Assembly (NCBI GenBank): GCA_023262965.1
Contig: JALQXX010000020.1
Location: 4,952 to 28,981 of the forward strand
DNA: 24,030 nucleotides
Source: Candidatus Marinamargulisbacteria bacterium
GTDB lineage: Bacteria; Margulisbacteria; Marinamargulisbacteria; UBA817
Reading direction: 5' to 3'
Shown: positions 8,018 to 14,933 of the stretch, one piece after another
Numbering within the stretch: position 1 is the first letter of the stretch
How the letters are laid out: the number at the start of each line of letters is the position of its first letter
The notes under the pieces: model-generated
The model's input: the letters and a program-made list of their open reading frames with translations, nothing else
Databases searched by the model: none
Told to the model about the DNA's origin: nothing
Position numbers and translations under genes: made by a program

Positions 8018-9951
8018 TAATCGTATCGCTTAAAGGCGTTGGCCTTTAGCTGTTTAAAATAATCATAGGCGTCACTAAACACGTCTTCCGATAGGTATAG
8101 CAGGGCAATAACATTGGGAATAACCATTAGCCCAATCATAGCATCCGAAAAATTAATGACGGTTTTTAATCCAATTAAGGATCCCAAAAAAACCAGGGTG
8201 AGCATGAGTACTTTAAAGGGCAAAACACCTTTAGGCCCCCATAAAAATACCATCGCGGATTCACCGTAATAGGACCAGGTAATAATGGTTGAAAAGGCAA
8301 ATAATAACACCGCAACGGTTATAAACACCGACCCAAATCCGTGTATAAATTGATCAAATGAGGCGATGGTTAATGCAATGCCGGTTAGGGGTTGGCTGAC
8401 CGATATATCATCCAATTCAAAGCCCGCACTGTTTTTATCAACAATGATCTGGAGAGACATCTGGTGCAGGTAATCTTTCGACTGAATCCATTCGGCGGTA
8501 TCGCTTAAAAATTCAATGGTATGCGTGGTCCATTCATTGTTTGATTGGCTACGCGCGATTTTAAAGTGAACCATTGTGACGTCGGTTTTATTGGGTTGGG
8601 ACACAAAAAAATATTTTTCATCGCCATGCAGCTTGAGGCCGGTAACGCGGTTGCCTTGCGCATCACGTAATAGAACCGCATAATTACCGCGACCACGTTT
8701 GGTTTTGAACCGAATGCCGTTACCCAATACATCAACCGTTGGGGTGCCGTACCAGGTGGTATTGGGTTTGGCTACGGTGAACAAGGGAGACGTGTAGGTT
8801 TCAATGGTGTCGGACGCCTGATATACCACACGATTCCCCTGACCATCATCACGGGACTCAATACGAAACGCGGCATGATTTGCATGCATAGCTATGGGGG
8901 CATCAAATGTGATGGCCGATGCATGTGTTTTAGCCGATGGGTGATACTGTCCGCCCAATATAATCACAATAGCGGTAGCCGTACAAACCAAAATGGTATC
9001 AATAAAGGGGCCAATCGAGGCCACCACGCCTTCCCGTATGGGGTAGTCGGTTTTAACCGCTGCATGAGCAATGGCCGATGACCCCAGCCCCGCTTCATTG
9101 GAAAACACGGCCCGGCGTATTCCCCATATAATAACCGTACCAATTGAGCCGCCGGCCACAGCTTGGCCGGTAAACGCATCGGTAAAAATAAGGGCTATGA
9201 CCTCGGGAATACGGGCACTATTCATGAGGCATATGGTCAATGCGCCTAAAATATAGATGATACACATGGCGGGGACGATTTTTCCAGCCACGCGGCCAAT
9301 GCGCCGAATTCCCCCAATAATAACCACGCCAACCGTAACGGCTAACAAAAAACCAACCACACCGGTTGGAATATTAAAATAGGTGTGTAAGGCCGAAGCG
9401 GCTTGGTTGGCCTGAAACATCCCCCCGGCGCCAAAGGCCCCAAAAATGGTGGATATGGCAAATAAATACGCTAAGGGCTTTAAGAATTTGGGTAAGCGTT
9501 GATGAATATAATACATGGGCCCCCCAAAGATAGCCCCATTCTTGATGACGCGGTACTGGGTGCCCAAGGTGCCTTCCACAAATTTGGTGGCCATCCCCAA
9601 TAATCCGATGATCCACATCCATAAAATAGCCCCGGGCCCGCCGTACGTAATGGCAATGGCAACACCGGCAATATTTCCCAGACCGATGGTTCCCGACAAA
9701 GCCGCCATAAGGGCTTGAAAATGGGTGATGGTGCCAGGCGACTGCGGATCGTCAAATCGGCCACGTAATAACTGGATGGCGTGGGGGATGCCCCGAAATT
9801 GAATCAAACCGGATCGAAGCGTAAAATAAATACCACAAAATAAACACCCAATAATAACCGGGTAGTACCAGATGGCCTCAGCAACACGGCCAATAATGGC
9901 CGATAATTGAATAAAAAATGGATGGAGTACGGTATCAATAATGGTTTGCAT
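8017..9951 (-). CDS. Sodium:alanine (AGCS) symporter family protein with a large periplasmic insert
   Basis: AGCS proteins import small amino acids such as alanine or glycine with sodium. At 644 residues this one is about 190 longer than the usual 450. Family motifs are clear: TLRSGLIQFRGIPHA (44-58), ALSGTIGLGNIAGVA (84-98), FGGPMYYI (142-149), AVFSNEAGLGSSAIAHA (281-297) and AFSTIITWSYYGE (552-564). Between residues about 335 and 520 (bases 8392-8949) an extra non-membrane domain is inserted, rich in beta-strand, Asn, Thr and charged residues. It probably faces the periplasm and may bind ligand or cell wall. The gene opens a two-gene unit with the Omp85-like barrel. A TATAAA box ends eight bases before the ATG, suggesting a leaderless mRNA. 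The substrate cannot be read from sequence. Confidence 0.92.
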   Translation of the reverse strand: MQTIIDTVLHPFFIQLSAIIGRVAEAIWYYPVIIGCLFCGIYFTLRSGLIQFRGIPHAIQLLRGRFDDPQSPGTITHFQALMAALSGTIGLGNIAGVAIAITYGGPGAILWMWIIGLLGMATKFVEGTLGTQYRVIKNGAIFGGPMYYIHQRLPKFLKPLAYLFAISTIFGAFGAGGMFQANQAASALHTYFNIPTGVVGFLLAVTVGVVIIGGIRRIGRVAGKIVPAMCIIYILGALTICLMNSARIPEVIALIFTDAFTGQAVAGGSIGTVIIWGIRRAVFSNEAGLGSSAIAHAAVKTDYPIREGVVASIGPFIDTILVCTATAIVIILGGQYHPSAKTHASAITFDAPIAMHANHAAFRIESRDDGQGNRVVYQASDTIETYTSPLFTVAKPNTTWYGTPTVDVLGNGIRFKTKRGRGNYAVLLRDAQGNRVTGLKLHGDEKYFFVSQPNKTDVTMVHFKIARSQSNNEWTTHTIEFLSDTAEWIQSKDYLHQMSLQIIVDKNSAGFELDDISVSQPLTGIALTIASFDQFIHGFGSVFITVAVLLFAFSTIITWSYYGESAMVFLWGPKGVLPFKVLMLTLVFLGSLIGLKTVINFSDAMIGLMVIPNVIALLYLSEDVFSDAYDYFKQLKANAFKRYD

Positions 9952-9959
9952 ACGATCTT

Positions 9960-9987
9960 TTTATAGCCTAACCAAACCCATGGCCAA
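9960..9987 (-). promoter_or_regulatory. Promoter of the AGCS symporter gene (near-leaderless)
   Basis: On the minus strand TTGGCC (plus 9982-9987) and TATAAA (plus 9960-9965) are 16 bases apart. The -10 box ends eight bases before the ATG at 9951, and no Shine-Dalgarno sequence is visible. Confidence 0.45.
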
Positions 9988-10011
9988 ATGCAAGTTTTTT
10001 ATGGATGGGTT
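9975..10011. repeat. Inverted repeat in the dsbD-AGCS gap
   Basis: AACCCAT (9975-9981) and ATGGGTT (10005-10011) are inverted copies separated by 23 bases. They straddle the end of dsbD and surround the -35 region of the AGCS promoter. No T run follows on the minus strand, so a terminator is doubtful; an operator is possible. Confidence 0.25.
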
Positions 10012-11842
10012 AACGAGACGGCGATTGCAACCGATTGGTGAGAATACGCAGGGATAGTACGGCATCAAATACATAATGAGATTGCCCGTCAAAGTAAATA
10101 TAGGTGGGAATACTGGCTTTGTTGTGGCGTTCCAGGAGCTGGGTGATGTCGGGATGGCGTTGGGTCCAGTCGGCACGAACGGTGCGCACGCTGTGTTTTT
10201 TAAATAAGGCCTGAGCGGCTCGGGTGTTTAATACGGTGAGTTTATTGGTTTGGCAGGTAATGCACCATGTTGCGGTAACATCAATAAAATACGGCTGCTG
10301 GGTTTGCTCGAATGCGGCGATAGTGTCGGGGGAGTAGGGGATCCAATCGGTGGTGGACGTGGGGGTCATACGGGTATAGAGCAGCGGGGGAAGAATCACG
10401 AGGGTTATTAGCAGCAACCCCGGTCGACGGTGTTTATAGGCCAGCACGCTCATACCAATTACAATAACGCCACCCATAACAGCGTACATAAAGAGCGGGA
10501 TTTGTTGATATAAAACGCTGAATAACCACACCACAGTTAAGCTCAATCCAAGGGTGACACTGTGTTTGAACACGGTGTTCCAGGCACCGGTTTTGGGCAG
10601 GTATTGGGCGGTTTTGGGGTGCATCATAATGAGCATCATGGGCAGGGCCAATCCGGCGGCAATGAGGGTGAATGTGGCGAGGCTGATCCAGGGTGATTGG
10701 AAGAGAGCGATGGCCAAGGCGCTACCCAAAAACGGGGCAGTACAGGGCGTGGCAATAATCGTGGTGAGGATGCCACTTAAAAACGCACTTTGGGTTTTTT
10801 TGGCCAGGAATCGGGGTATGGGTATGGCGATTGCACTGATATTAATTAAAATGATGGTTAAGAATAGGATGATGAGCCCTGCAATCACAAGGGGGGATTG
10901 CAGTTGAAATCCCCAGCCAACAGCATGCCCGGCTTGTTTTAAGCCTAAAATTAGACTGCATAATGCGAGTAAACTGGCCCATACACCGGCACCATAGTAA
11001 AGGGCCTCTTTGATGGAGGGCTTTTGTATTTGCAAGGCTTTGATGCCCAGGATGGGGAACACGCAGGGCATAACATTCAGCAGTAATCCCCCCACAAAGG
11101 CGCTAAGTAATGTCATAAAAAGGGATTTGTAGGGACGGGAAACCCGTGTCACCGGTTGACTAATGGTATGGGATTGATCATCCCAAAACAGTTCACCACT
11201 GATACGGGACAATTCAGTCGCTACCATCGGTATATGGATGCGATTGCCCCGTTGGCGTTGCTTATGGGGGTACAGATCCCCATTGGTATAGGGGTAAAAT
11301 ACCGCATTTTGAATGGATTTTGGCAGGGTTATGGTTAGATTTTTGCCATCATGGGTGATGGTTACCGTTGGGGTCAAGGGGGTAGTTGGGGTATAGTCAA
11401 CGATGTTTTTGGGAATATCTAACGATAAAATGGCGTTTTTGGGAATGCAGATATCCTTGCATATCAACCATGACATGGTTGCGGAAACCATGGTGGTATC
11501 GGGGGGAGCGTGAATGGGGAGCGTGTAGCGAACGAGGTTGATATAGCCGTAGGTGATTAATCCCTCGGTTGAAAAAGCCGTGGGTTGGGGGAAGGCAAGG
11601 TCCTCGAAGACAACATCGGAAGTGTGGCTGCGCATAGTAGCGGGGGCGCCGCTATCGCCGGGGTTTTTCCAATAGGTATGCCACCCGGGGTCTAGAGATT
11701 GGTCAATAACCGTGATAATTGTACCCGTAGGGGTTTTGCCCACAACCGACCAGGTGATGCTAGCGTTTAGCCATCCCGTTAATGCGACAATACTGATTAC
11801 AATCCAAACCACTATATCGGTATTGTACGAAACTGTGGGCAT
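10010..11842 (-). CDS. dsbD: Thiol:disulfide interchange protein DsbD (ScsB/DsbD family)
   Basis: DsbD carries electrons from cytoplasmic thioredoxin across the inner membrane to periplasmic thiol proteins. The 610-residue product has a leader segment (about 9-29) and a periplasmic N-terminal domain of ScsB type (DPGWHTYWKNPGDSG, 51-65). A cysteine pair lies at Cys128/Cys132 (CKDIC). The CcdA-like membrane domain (about 241-490) has Cys260 (NVMPCVFP) and Cys367 (ATPCTAPF), and the C-terminal thioredoxin domain carries WCITC (Cys527, Cys530). All three redox pairs are present, so the full relay should work. The frame extends upstream to 11935 but that part reads through the tRNA-Arg gene, so I take the ATG at 11840-11842, just before the hydrophobic segment. 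It may be transcribed with or behind that tRNA; no separate promoter was found. Confidence 0.93.
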   Translation of the reverse strand: MPTVSYNTDIVVWIVISIVALTGWLNASITWSVVGKTPTGTIITVIDQSLDPGWHTYWKNPGDSGAPATMRSHTSDVVFEDLAFPQPTAFSTEGLITYGYINLVRYTLPIHAPPDTTMVSATMSWLICKDICIPKNAILSLDIPKNIVDYTPTTPLTPTVTITHDGKNLTITLPKSIQNAVFYPYTNGDLYPHKQRQRGNRIHIPMVATELSRISGELFWDDQSHTISQPVTRVSRPYKSLFMTLLSAFVGGLLLNVMPCVFPILGIKALQIQKPSIKEALYYGAGVWASLLALCSLILGLKQAGHAVGWGFQLQSPLVIAGLIILFLTIILINISAIAIPIPRFLAKKTQSAFLSGILTTIIATPCTAPFLGSALAIALFQSPWISLATFTLIAAGLALPMMLIMMHPKTAQYLPKTGAWNTVFKHSVTLGLSLTVVWLFSVLYQQIPLFMYAVMGGVIVIGMSVLAYKHRRPGLLLITLVILPPLLYTRMTPTSTTDWIPYSPDTIAAFEQTQQPYFIDVTATWCITCQTNKLTVLNTRAAQALFKKHSVRTVRADWTQRHPDITQLLERHNKASIPTYIYFDGQSHYVFDAVLSLRILTNRLQSPSR

Positions 11843-11873
11843 ATTGAGTAGGTGTGGATTGACAATAAAGTTA

Positions 11874-11949
11874 TGGCGCGCTCGGTAGGGATCGAACCTA
11901 CGGCACACGGATTCGAAGTCCGTTGCTCTATCCACTGAGCTACGAGCGC
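11874..11949 (-). tRNA. tRNA-Arg, anticodon UCG
   Basis: The 76-base minus-strand cloverleaf has acceptor stem GCGCTCG/CGAGCGC and D arm GCTCAGTGGATAGAGC. Anticodon stem ACGGA/TCCGT encloses loop CTTCGAA (anticodon TCG). T stem and loop are GTAGG-TTCGATC-CCTAC, with discriminator G and an encoded CCA (plus TGG at 11874-11876). It reads CGA and probably other CGN codons. It lies 31 bases before the dsbD start on the same strand. Confidence 0.95.
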
Positions 11950-11959
11950 GATCGTTGTT

Positions 11960-11988
11960 AGTATACGCAATTGTAAACGGATTGACTA
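11960..11988 (-). promoter_or_regulatory. Promoter of tRNA-Arg(UCG)
   Basis: On the minus strand TAGTCA (plus 11983-11988) and TATACT (plus 11960-11965) are 17 bases apart, with the -10 box ending ten bases before the tRNA. Read-through could also express dsbD, which has no evident promoter of its own. Confidence 0.5.
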
Positions 11989-12000
11989 GAGGGGTATCCG

Positions 12001-12885
12001 CTAATAGAGCCAGTCCGTGTCACTGTAATTGGGGGCACGTTTTTGCAAAAAGGCGTGACGGCCTTCGGTGGCTTCGTCGGTGGCGTAGGCCAATCGGGTG
12101 GCTTCGCCGGCAAATAATTGTTGCCCCATCATACCGTCATCGGTTAAGTTGAACCCATACTTTAACAGTCGCATGGCCATAGGGGATTTGCCTTGAATGC
12201 GTTTGGCCCAATCCAAGGCCTTGGTTTCAATGGTATGATGGGTCTCGACGGCATTGACCATCCCCATAGCCAGAGCCTCATCTGCCGAGTAATTCAATCC
12301 CAAAAAAAAGATTTCTCGGGCCCGTTTTTGACCAATTTGCTTGGCTAAATACGCCGATCCATACCCCGCATCAAAGCTGGCTACATCGGGATCGGTTTGC
12401 TTAAATATCGCATGTTCCCGGGACGCAATTGTTAAATCACAGACCACATGCAGGGAATGCCCGCCACCCACCGCCCAGCCGGGCACAACGGCAATAACAA
12501 TCTTGGGAATGCATCGAATGTATCGCTGTACTTCCAGAATATGCAAACGACCTGGTCCGGAATGGGTGGTTGTACTGTAATACCCATCTTTGCCACGAGC
12601 GCGTTGATCGCCGCCGGAACTAAAGGCCCAGCCGCCATCGGTTGGGGAGGGCCCGTTTCCGGTTAAAATAATCGTGCCAATGCGGGGGTTCTTATGGGCG
12701 TCCTCAAAGGCGATGAGCAATTCGTCGACTGTTTGGGGCCGAAACGCGTTGCGGCATTCGGGTCGGTTAATCGCAATCCGTACCGCTCCAACCGAACGGG
12801 CATAGTGGTAGGTGATATCGTGAAAGGTTTGGTCGGGGTGGGGTGTCCAATCACGGGGATTAAACGGGTTGTTGGATGATGTCAT
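12001..12885 (-). CDS. menB: 1,4-dihydroxy-2-naphthoyl-CoA synthase
   Basis: MenB closes the naphthoquinone ring from o-succinylbenzoyl-CoA in menaquinone synthesis, in the cytosol. The 294-residue crotonase-fold protein carries MenB hallmarks: FSSGGDQRARG (88-98), VPGWAVGGGHSLHVVCDLT (134-152) with the oxyanion glycines, and QTDPDVASFDAGYGSAYL (163-180). REIFFLGLNYSADEAL and MGMVNAV follow. Length matches the family. The frame is open further upstream to 13026, but the extra residues are unlike any MenB. The ATG at 12883-12885 is preceded at seven bases by a TACAGT box, which fixes the start and predicts a leaderless mRNA. It is transcribed away from the S41 protease gene. Other men genes are not in the window, except possibly the enolase-family gene at 6015. 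Confidence 0.96.
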   Translation of the reverse strand: MTSSNNPFNPRDWTPHPDQTFHDITYHYARSVGAVRIAINRPECRNAFRPQTVDELLIAFEDAHKNPRIGTIILTGNGPSPTDGGWAFSSGGDQRARGKDGYYSTTTHSGPGRLHILEVQRYIRCIPKIVIAVVPGWAVGGGHSLHVVCDLTIASREHAIFKQTDPDVASFDAGYGSAYLAKQIGQKRAREIFFLGLNYSADEALAMGMVNAVETHHTIETKALDWAKRIQGKSPMAMRLLKYGFNLTDDGMMGQQLFAGEATRLAYATDEATEGRHAFLQKRAPNYSDTDWLY

Positions 12886-12892
12886 ACGAATA

Positions 12893-12921
12893 ACTGTAGC
12901 AAAGGAGGATGGAAGGGGCAA
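12893..12921 (-). promoter_or_regulatory. Promoter of menB (leaderless type)
   Basis: On the minus strand TTGCCC (plus 12916-12921) and TACAGT (plus 12893-12898) are 17 bases apart, and the -10 box ends exactly seven bases before the menB ATG. There is no Shine-Dalgarno sequence between them. Confidence 0.55.
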
Positions 12922-12925
12922 TGCA

Positions 12926-12954
12926 TAGACGGGGCAATGGCAATGGCGTATAGT
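12926..12954 (+). promoter_or_regulatory. Promoter of the S41-like protease gene (leaderless type)
   Basis: TAGACG (12926-12931) and TATAGT (12949-12954) are 17 bases apart, and the box ends seven bases before the ATG at 12962. The in-frame GTG at 12953 overlaps the -10 box and so cannot be the start from this promoter. Its -35 lies only four bases from that of menB. Confidence 0.55.
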
Positions 12955-12961
12955 GAAATGG

Positions 12962-13561
12962 ATGAAACACTGGGTTATTGCAGGAATAATGGGGATGCTG
13001 TGGATCCCTCTACAGGCGATAACCATCCAGCCCGTTTCGGATCACATTGTGATTACCGTGTCATCGTTTGATCCCGTTGTGGTGATTGATGATATGGTGG
13101 GGCGGCTTCGGCGGTACAATCCCAGCGGTCCGCTTAAAATTATGGTGGATTTGCGGGATAACCCAGGGGGGTATTTGCACAATGCCTTGGCGTTTGCTGC
13201 GGTATTTGTGACAGCAAATGTTATGGTGGAAGTAACCCGTTCTCAAGATGTTGTTGCGGTGACGCGTCCCCCAGAGCACCCCTATGTGCCTACAACGGCA
13301 TTGGTGATTTTGGTGAACGCCCGTACCGCTTCGGCGGCGGAGGCAGCGGCGTTGGTGCTCGCCAAGCATCCAAACAGTGTTATTATAGGCGAGCCCACCG
13401 TGGGGAAGCGGACCATTCATCGGGCCACAAATCGTCCGGTTGACTATGACACATTTGTGATGCCTCAGGGGCGGATTATTCCCCACGTGCCCTATACATT
13501 CACTAGTCATCATGATGCGTATCGCATTGCCCTGCGATTGGCTGGCGGGCATCGTCCGTAG
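12962..13561 (+). CDS. Minimal S41 (C-terminal processing) family serine protease without PDZ domain
   Basis: S41 proteases use a Ser-Lys dyad to cleave proteins in the periplasm. This 199-residue product has a short signal peptide (about 1-19) followed almost at once by the S41 core. The strand MVDLRDNPGGYL (61-72) corresponds to the family DLRxNPGG motif. VNARTASAAE (118-127) carries the probable nucleophile Ser124, and GEPTVGKRT (143-151) the probable base Lys149. The 25-residue Ser-Lys spacing equals that of plant and algal D1 processing protease. The usual N-terminal helical region and PDZ domain are absent, and the protein is about half the normal length. It may be a true minimal enzyme or need a partner. 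Upstream GTG at 12953 overlaps the promoter box. Substrate unknown. Confidence 0.8.
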   Translation: MKHWVIAGIMGMLWIPLQAITIQPVSDHIVITVSSFDPVVVIDDMVGRLRRYNPSGPLKIMVDLRDNPGGYLHNALAFAAVFVTANVMVEVTRSQDVVAVTRPPEHPYVPTTALVILVNARTASAAEAAALVLAKHPNSVIIGEPTVGKRTIHRATNRPVDYDTFVMPQGRIIPHVPYTFTSHHDAYRIALRLAGGHRP

Positions 13562-13605
13562 TTAAGGGATTGATGTTCTTGACAAACCACCCCGCATCAT
13601 GGGCC

Positions 13606-13634
13606 TTCAGTTATCCCAAGATTCCCGATATAAT
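13606..13634 (+). promoter_or_regulatory. Promoter of mnmA (leaderless type)
   Basis: A perfect TATAAT (13629-13634) ends seven bases before the mnmA ATG at 13642. TTCAGT (13606-13611), 17 bases upstream, is a weak -35. The position of the -10 box supports this start over the upstream in-frame ATG at 13570. Confidence 0.55.
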
Positions 13635-13641
13635 ACGCATT

Positions 13642-14727
13642 ATGAACAAAAAACGTGTGATTGTGGGCATGAGTGGTGGGGTGGATTCGTCGGTAACGGC
13701 GGCATTGCTGCAAAAGCGTGGCTTCGAAGTGATTGGGATTACCATGCAGTTGCTTCCCTTTGAAGAACAGCGTCAATCGGCCTGCTGCAATTTGGGAGCG
13801 GTAGCCGACGCCCGCCGTGTGTGTCAGCGGTTGGGTATTAAGCACTTTGTGATTAATGTCCGCGATCGATTTAAAGCGACGGTTATGGACCCCTTTATTT
13901 CGGCGTATGCCAGCGGTCAGACGCCCAATCCCTGTGTGGCCTGCAACCGATTTATTAAGTTTGACGAATTGTTGCAGCGAGCCGATGTATTGGATGCTCA
14001 TTACATTGCCACGGGCCATTATTGTAAAATTACCAAAACCCCCGGCCAGGATCGGTATCACATTAAAGCCGCTACCGATACGGCCAAAGACCAATCGTAT
14101 TTTTTGTATATGTTGGGTCAATCCCAGCTCAAACGCTTGCTGTTTCCCCTAGGACGCTACACCAAGCCTCAGATTCGTGAGATGGCTACCCAGATGGGCC
14201 TGGTGAATGCCAACCGGCCCGATAGCCAAGATATTTGCTTCATCTCTCAAAAAAGCTATCGCGATTTGGTGGAAACGCGTGTGGGCACCGCAACCATTCC
14301 AGATGGGGATATTTGCCACATGGATGGCCGTGTCCTGGGACGCCATTCCGGTATTCATCAATTTACAATTGGTCAGCGAAAAGGCCTATCTATTTCTGCC
14401 CCAACCCCTTTATATGTGCACCGTATTGATACGGAAACCAATACCGTGTTTGTGGGGGAAAAAGACGCGTTTCGGCACCACAAATTGGGTGTGCACACCT
14501 TTTCAACCGTGTCGGGGGATTTGCTAAATACCGAATCCGTGACCATTAAACTGCGCTACGCTATGGCCCCCATTCAGGCTACGGTGCACCACCATCAACC
14601 CGATCACGCAACCATACAACTGCGCATGCCGCAGGCCTTTATAGCACCGGGCCAGTCCTGTGTGGTGTATAAAAACGATCGCATTTTGGGTGGTGGTATT
14701 ATTGCGCCATCGGTTGTTCCAGCCTAA
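13642..14727 (+). CDS. mnmA: tRNA-uridine 2-sulfurtransferase MnmA
   Basis: MnmA thiolates uridine 34 of tRNA-Lys, -Glu and -Gln, using ATP and sulfur relayed from a cysteine desulfurase. The 361-residue protein has the PP-loop SGGVDSS (11-17), NPCVACNRFIKF (96-107) with the probable catalytic Cys101, TGHYCKI (124-130), KDQSYFLY (149-156) and DSQDICFI with the persulfide cysteine Cys199. The C-terminal beta-barrel domains include FTIGQRKGL. Length is normal. The frame extends upstream to 13570, but family members begin just before the PP-loop, and a perfect TATAAT lies seven bases before the ATG chosen. It follows the S41 gene by 80 bases with its own promoter, and the tRNA-Leu gene lies downstream on the same strand. 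Confidence 0.97.
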   Translation: MNKKRVIVGMSGGVDSSVTAALLQKRGFEVIGITMQLLPFEEQRQSACCNLGAVADARRVCQRLGIKHFVINVRDRFKATVMDPFISAYASGQTPNPCVACNRFIKFDELLQRADVLDAHYIATGHYCKITKTPGQDRYHIKAATDTAKDQSYFLYMLGQSQLKRLLFPLGRYTKPQIREMATQMGLVNANRPDSQDICFISQKSYRDLVETRVGTATIPDGDICHMDGRVLGRHSGIHQFTIGQRKGLSISAPTPLYVHRIDTETNTVFVGEKDAFRHHKLGVHTFSTVSGDLLNTESVTIKLRYAMAPIQATVHHHQPDHATIQLRMPQAFIAPGQSCVVYKNDRILGGGIIAPSVVPA

Positions 14728-14796
14728 TCCCCGGAGTGGCCCATCAGCCAGTGTATAGGCTGGTCCTGCACCTTCAAATCGTTATAAATAGACCAC

Positions 14797-14825
14797 TTGT
14801 TTAAATGCCCATCCCCAACTATACT
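14797..14825 (+). promoter_or_regulatory. Promoter of tRNA-Leu
   Basis: TTGTTT (14797-14802) and TATACT (14820-14825) are 17 bases apart. The predicted start lies about six bases before the tRNA 5' end at 14838. Confidence 0.55.
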
Positions 14826-14837
14826 AAGTAAAGGTAA

Positions 14838-14926
14838 GCCGGGGTGGTGGAATTGGTAGACACGTTGGACTTAAAATCCAATGGACTTTAACATCCGTGC
14901 CGGTTCAAGTCCGGCCCTCGGTACCA
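14838..14926 (+). tRNA. tRNA-Leu, anticodon UAA
   Basis: This 89-base class II tRNA has acceptor stem GCCGGGG/CCTCGGT (two G-U pairs) and D arm region GGTGGAATTGGTAGACAC. Anticodon stem TTGGA/TCCAA encloses loop CTTAAAA (anticodon TAA). A long variable arm, T arm GCCGG-TTCAAGT-CCGGC, discriminator A and an encoded CCA follow. It reads UUA and UUG. The convergent ispE stop codon is only seven bases away. Confidence 0.96.
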
Positions 14927-14933
14927 GTGGGGT

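Noticed and set aside
11843-11935. N-terminal extension of dsbD
   Set aside because: The extra 31 residues are encoded mostly by the tRNA-Arg gene; the ATG at 11842 leads directly into the hydrophobic segment.
12901-12953. Strong Shine-Dalgarno-like AAAGGAGG followed by a 10-codon frame (ATG 12921 to TAG 12953)
   Set aside because: It overlaps both divergent promoters, has no promoter of its own and poor spacing, so a leader peptide is unlikely.
12886-13026. N-terminal extension of menB
   Set aside because: It runs through the menB promoter and into the divergent S41 gene, and MenB proteins have no such extension.
13579-13584. Perfect TTGACA upstream of mnmA
   Set aside because: No -10 box lies 16-18 bases downstream; the TATAAT at 13629 is 44 bases away, so it is probably chance.
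14740-14790. Possible terminator after mnmA
   Set aside because: Only a 4-base stem (CCAG/CTGG) with no T run; too weak to call.
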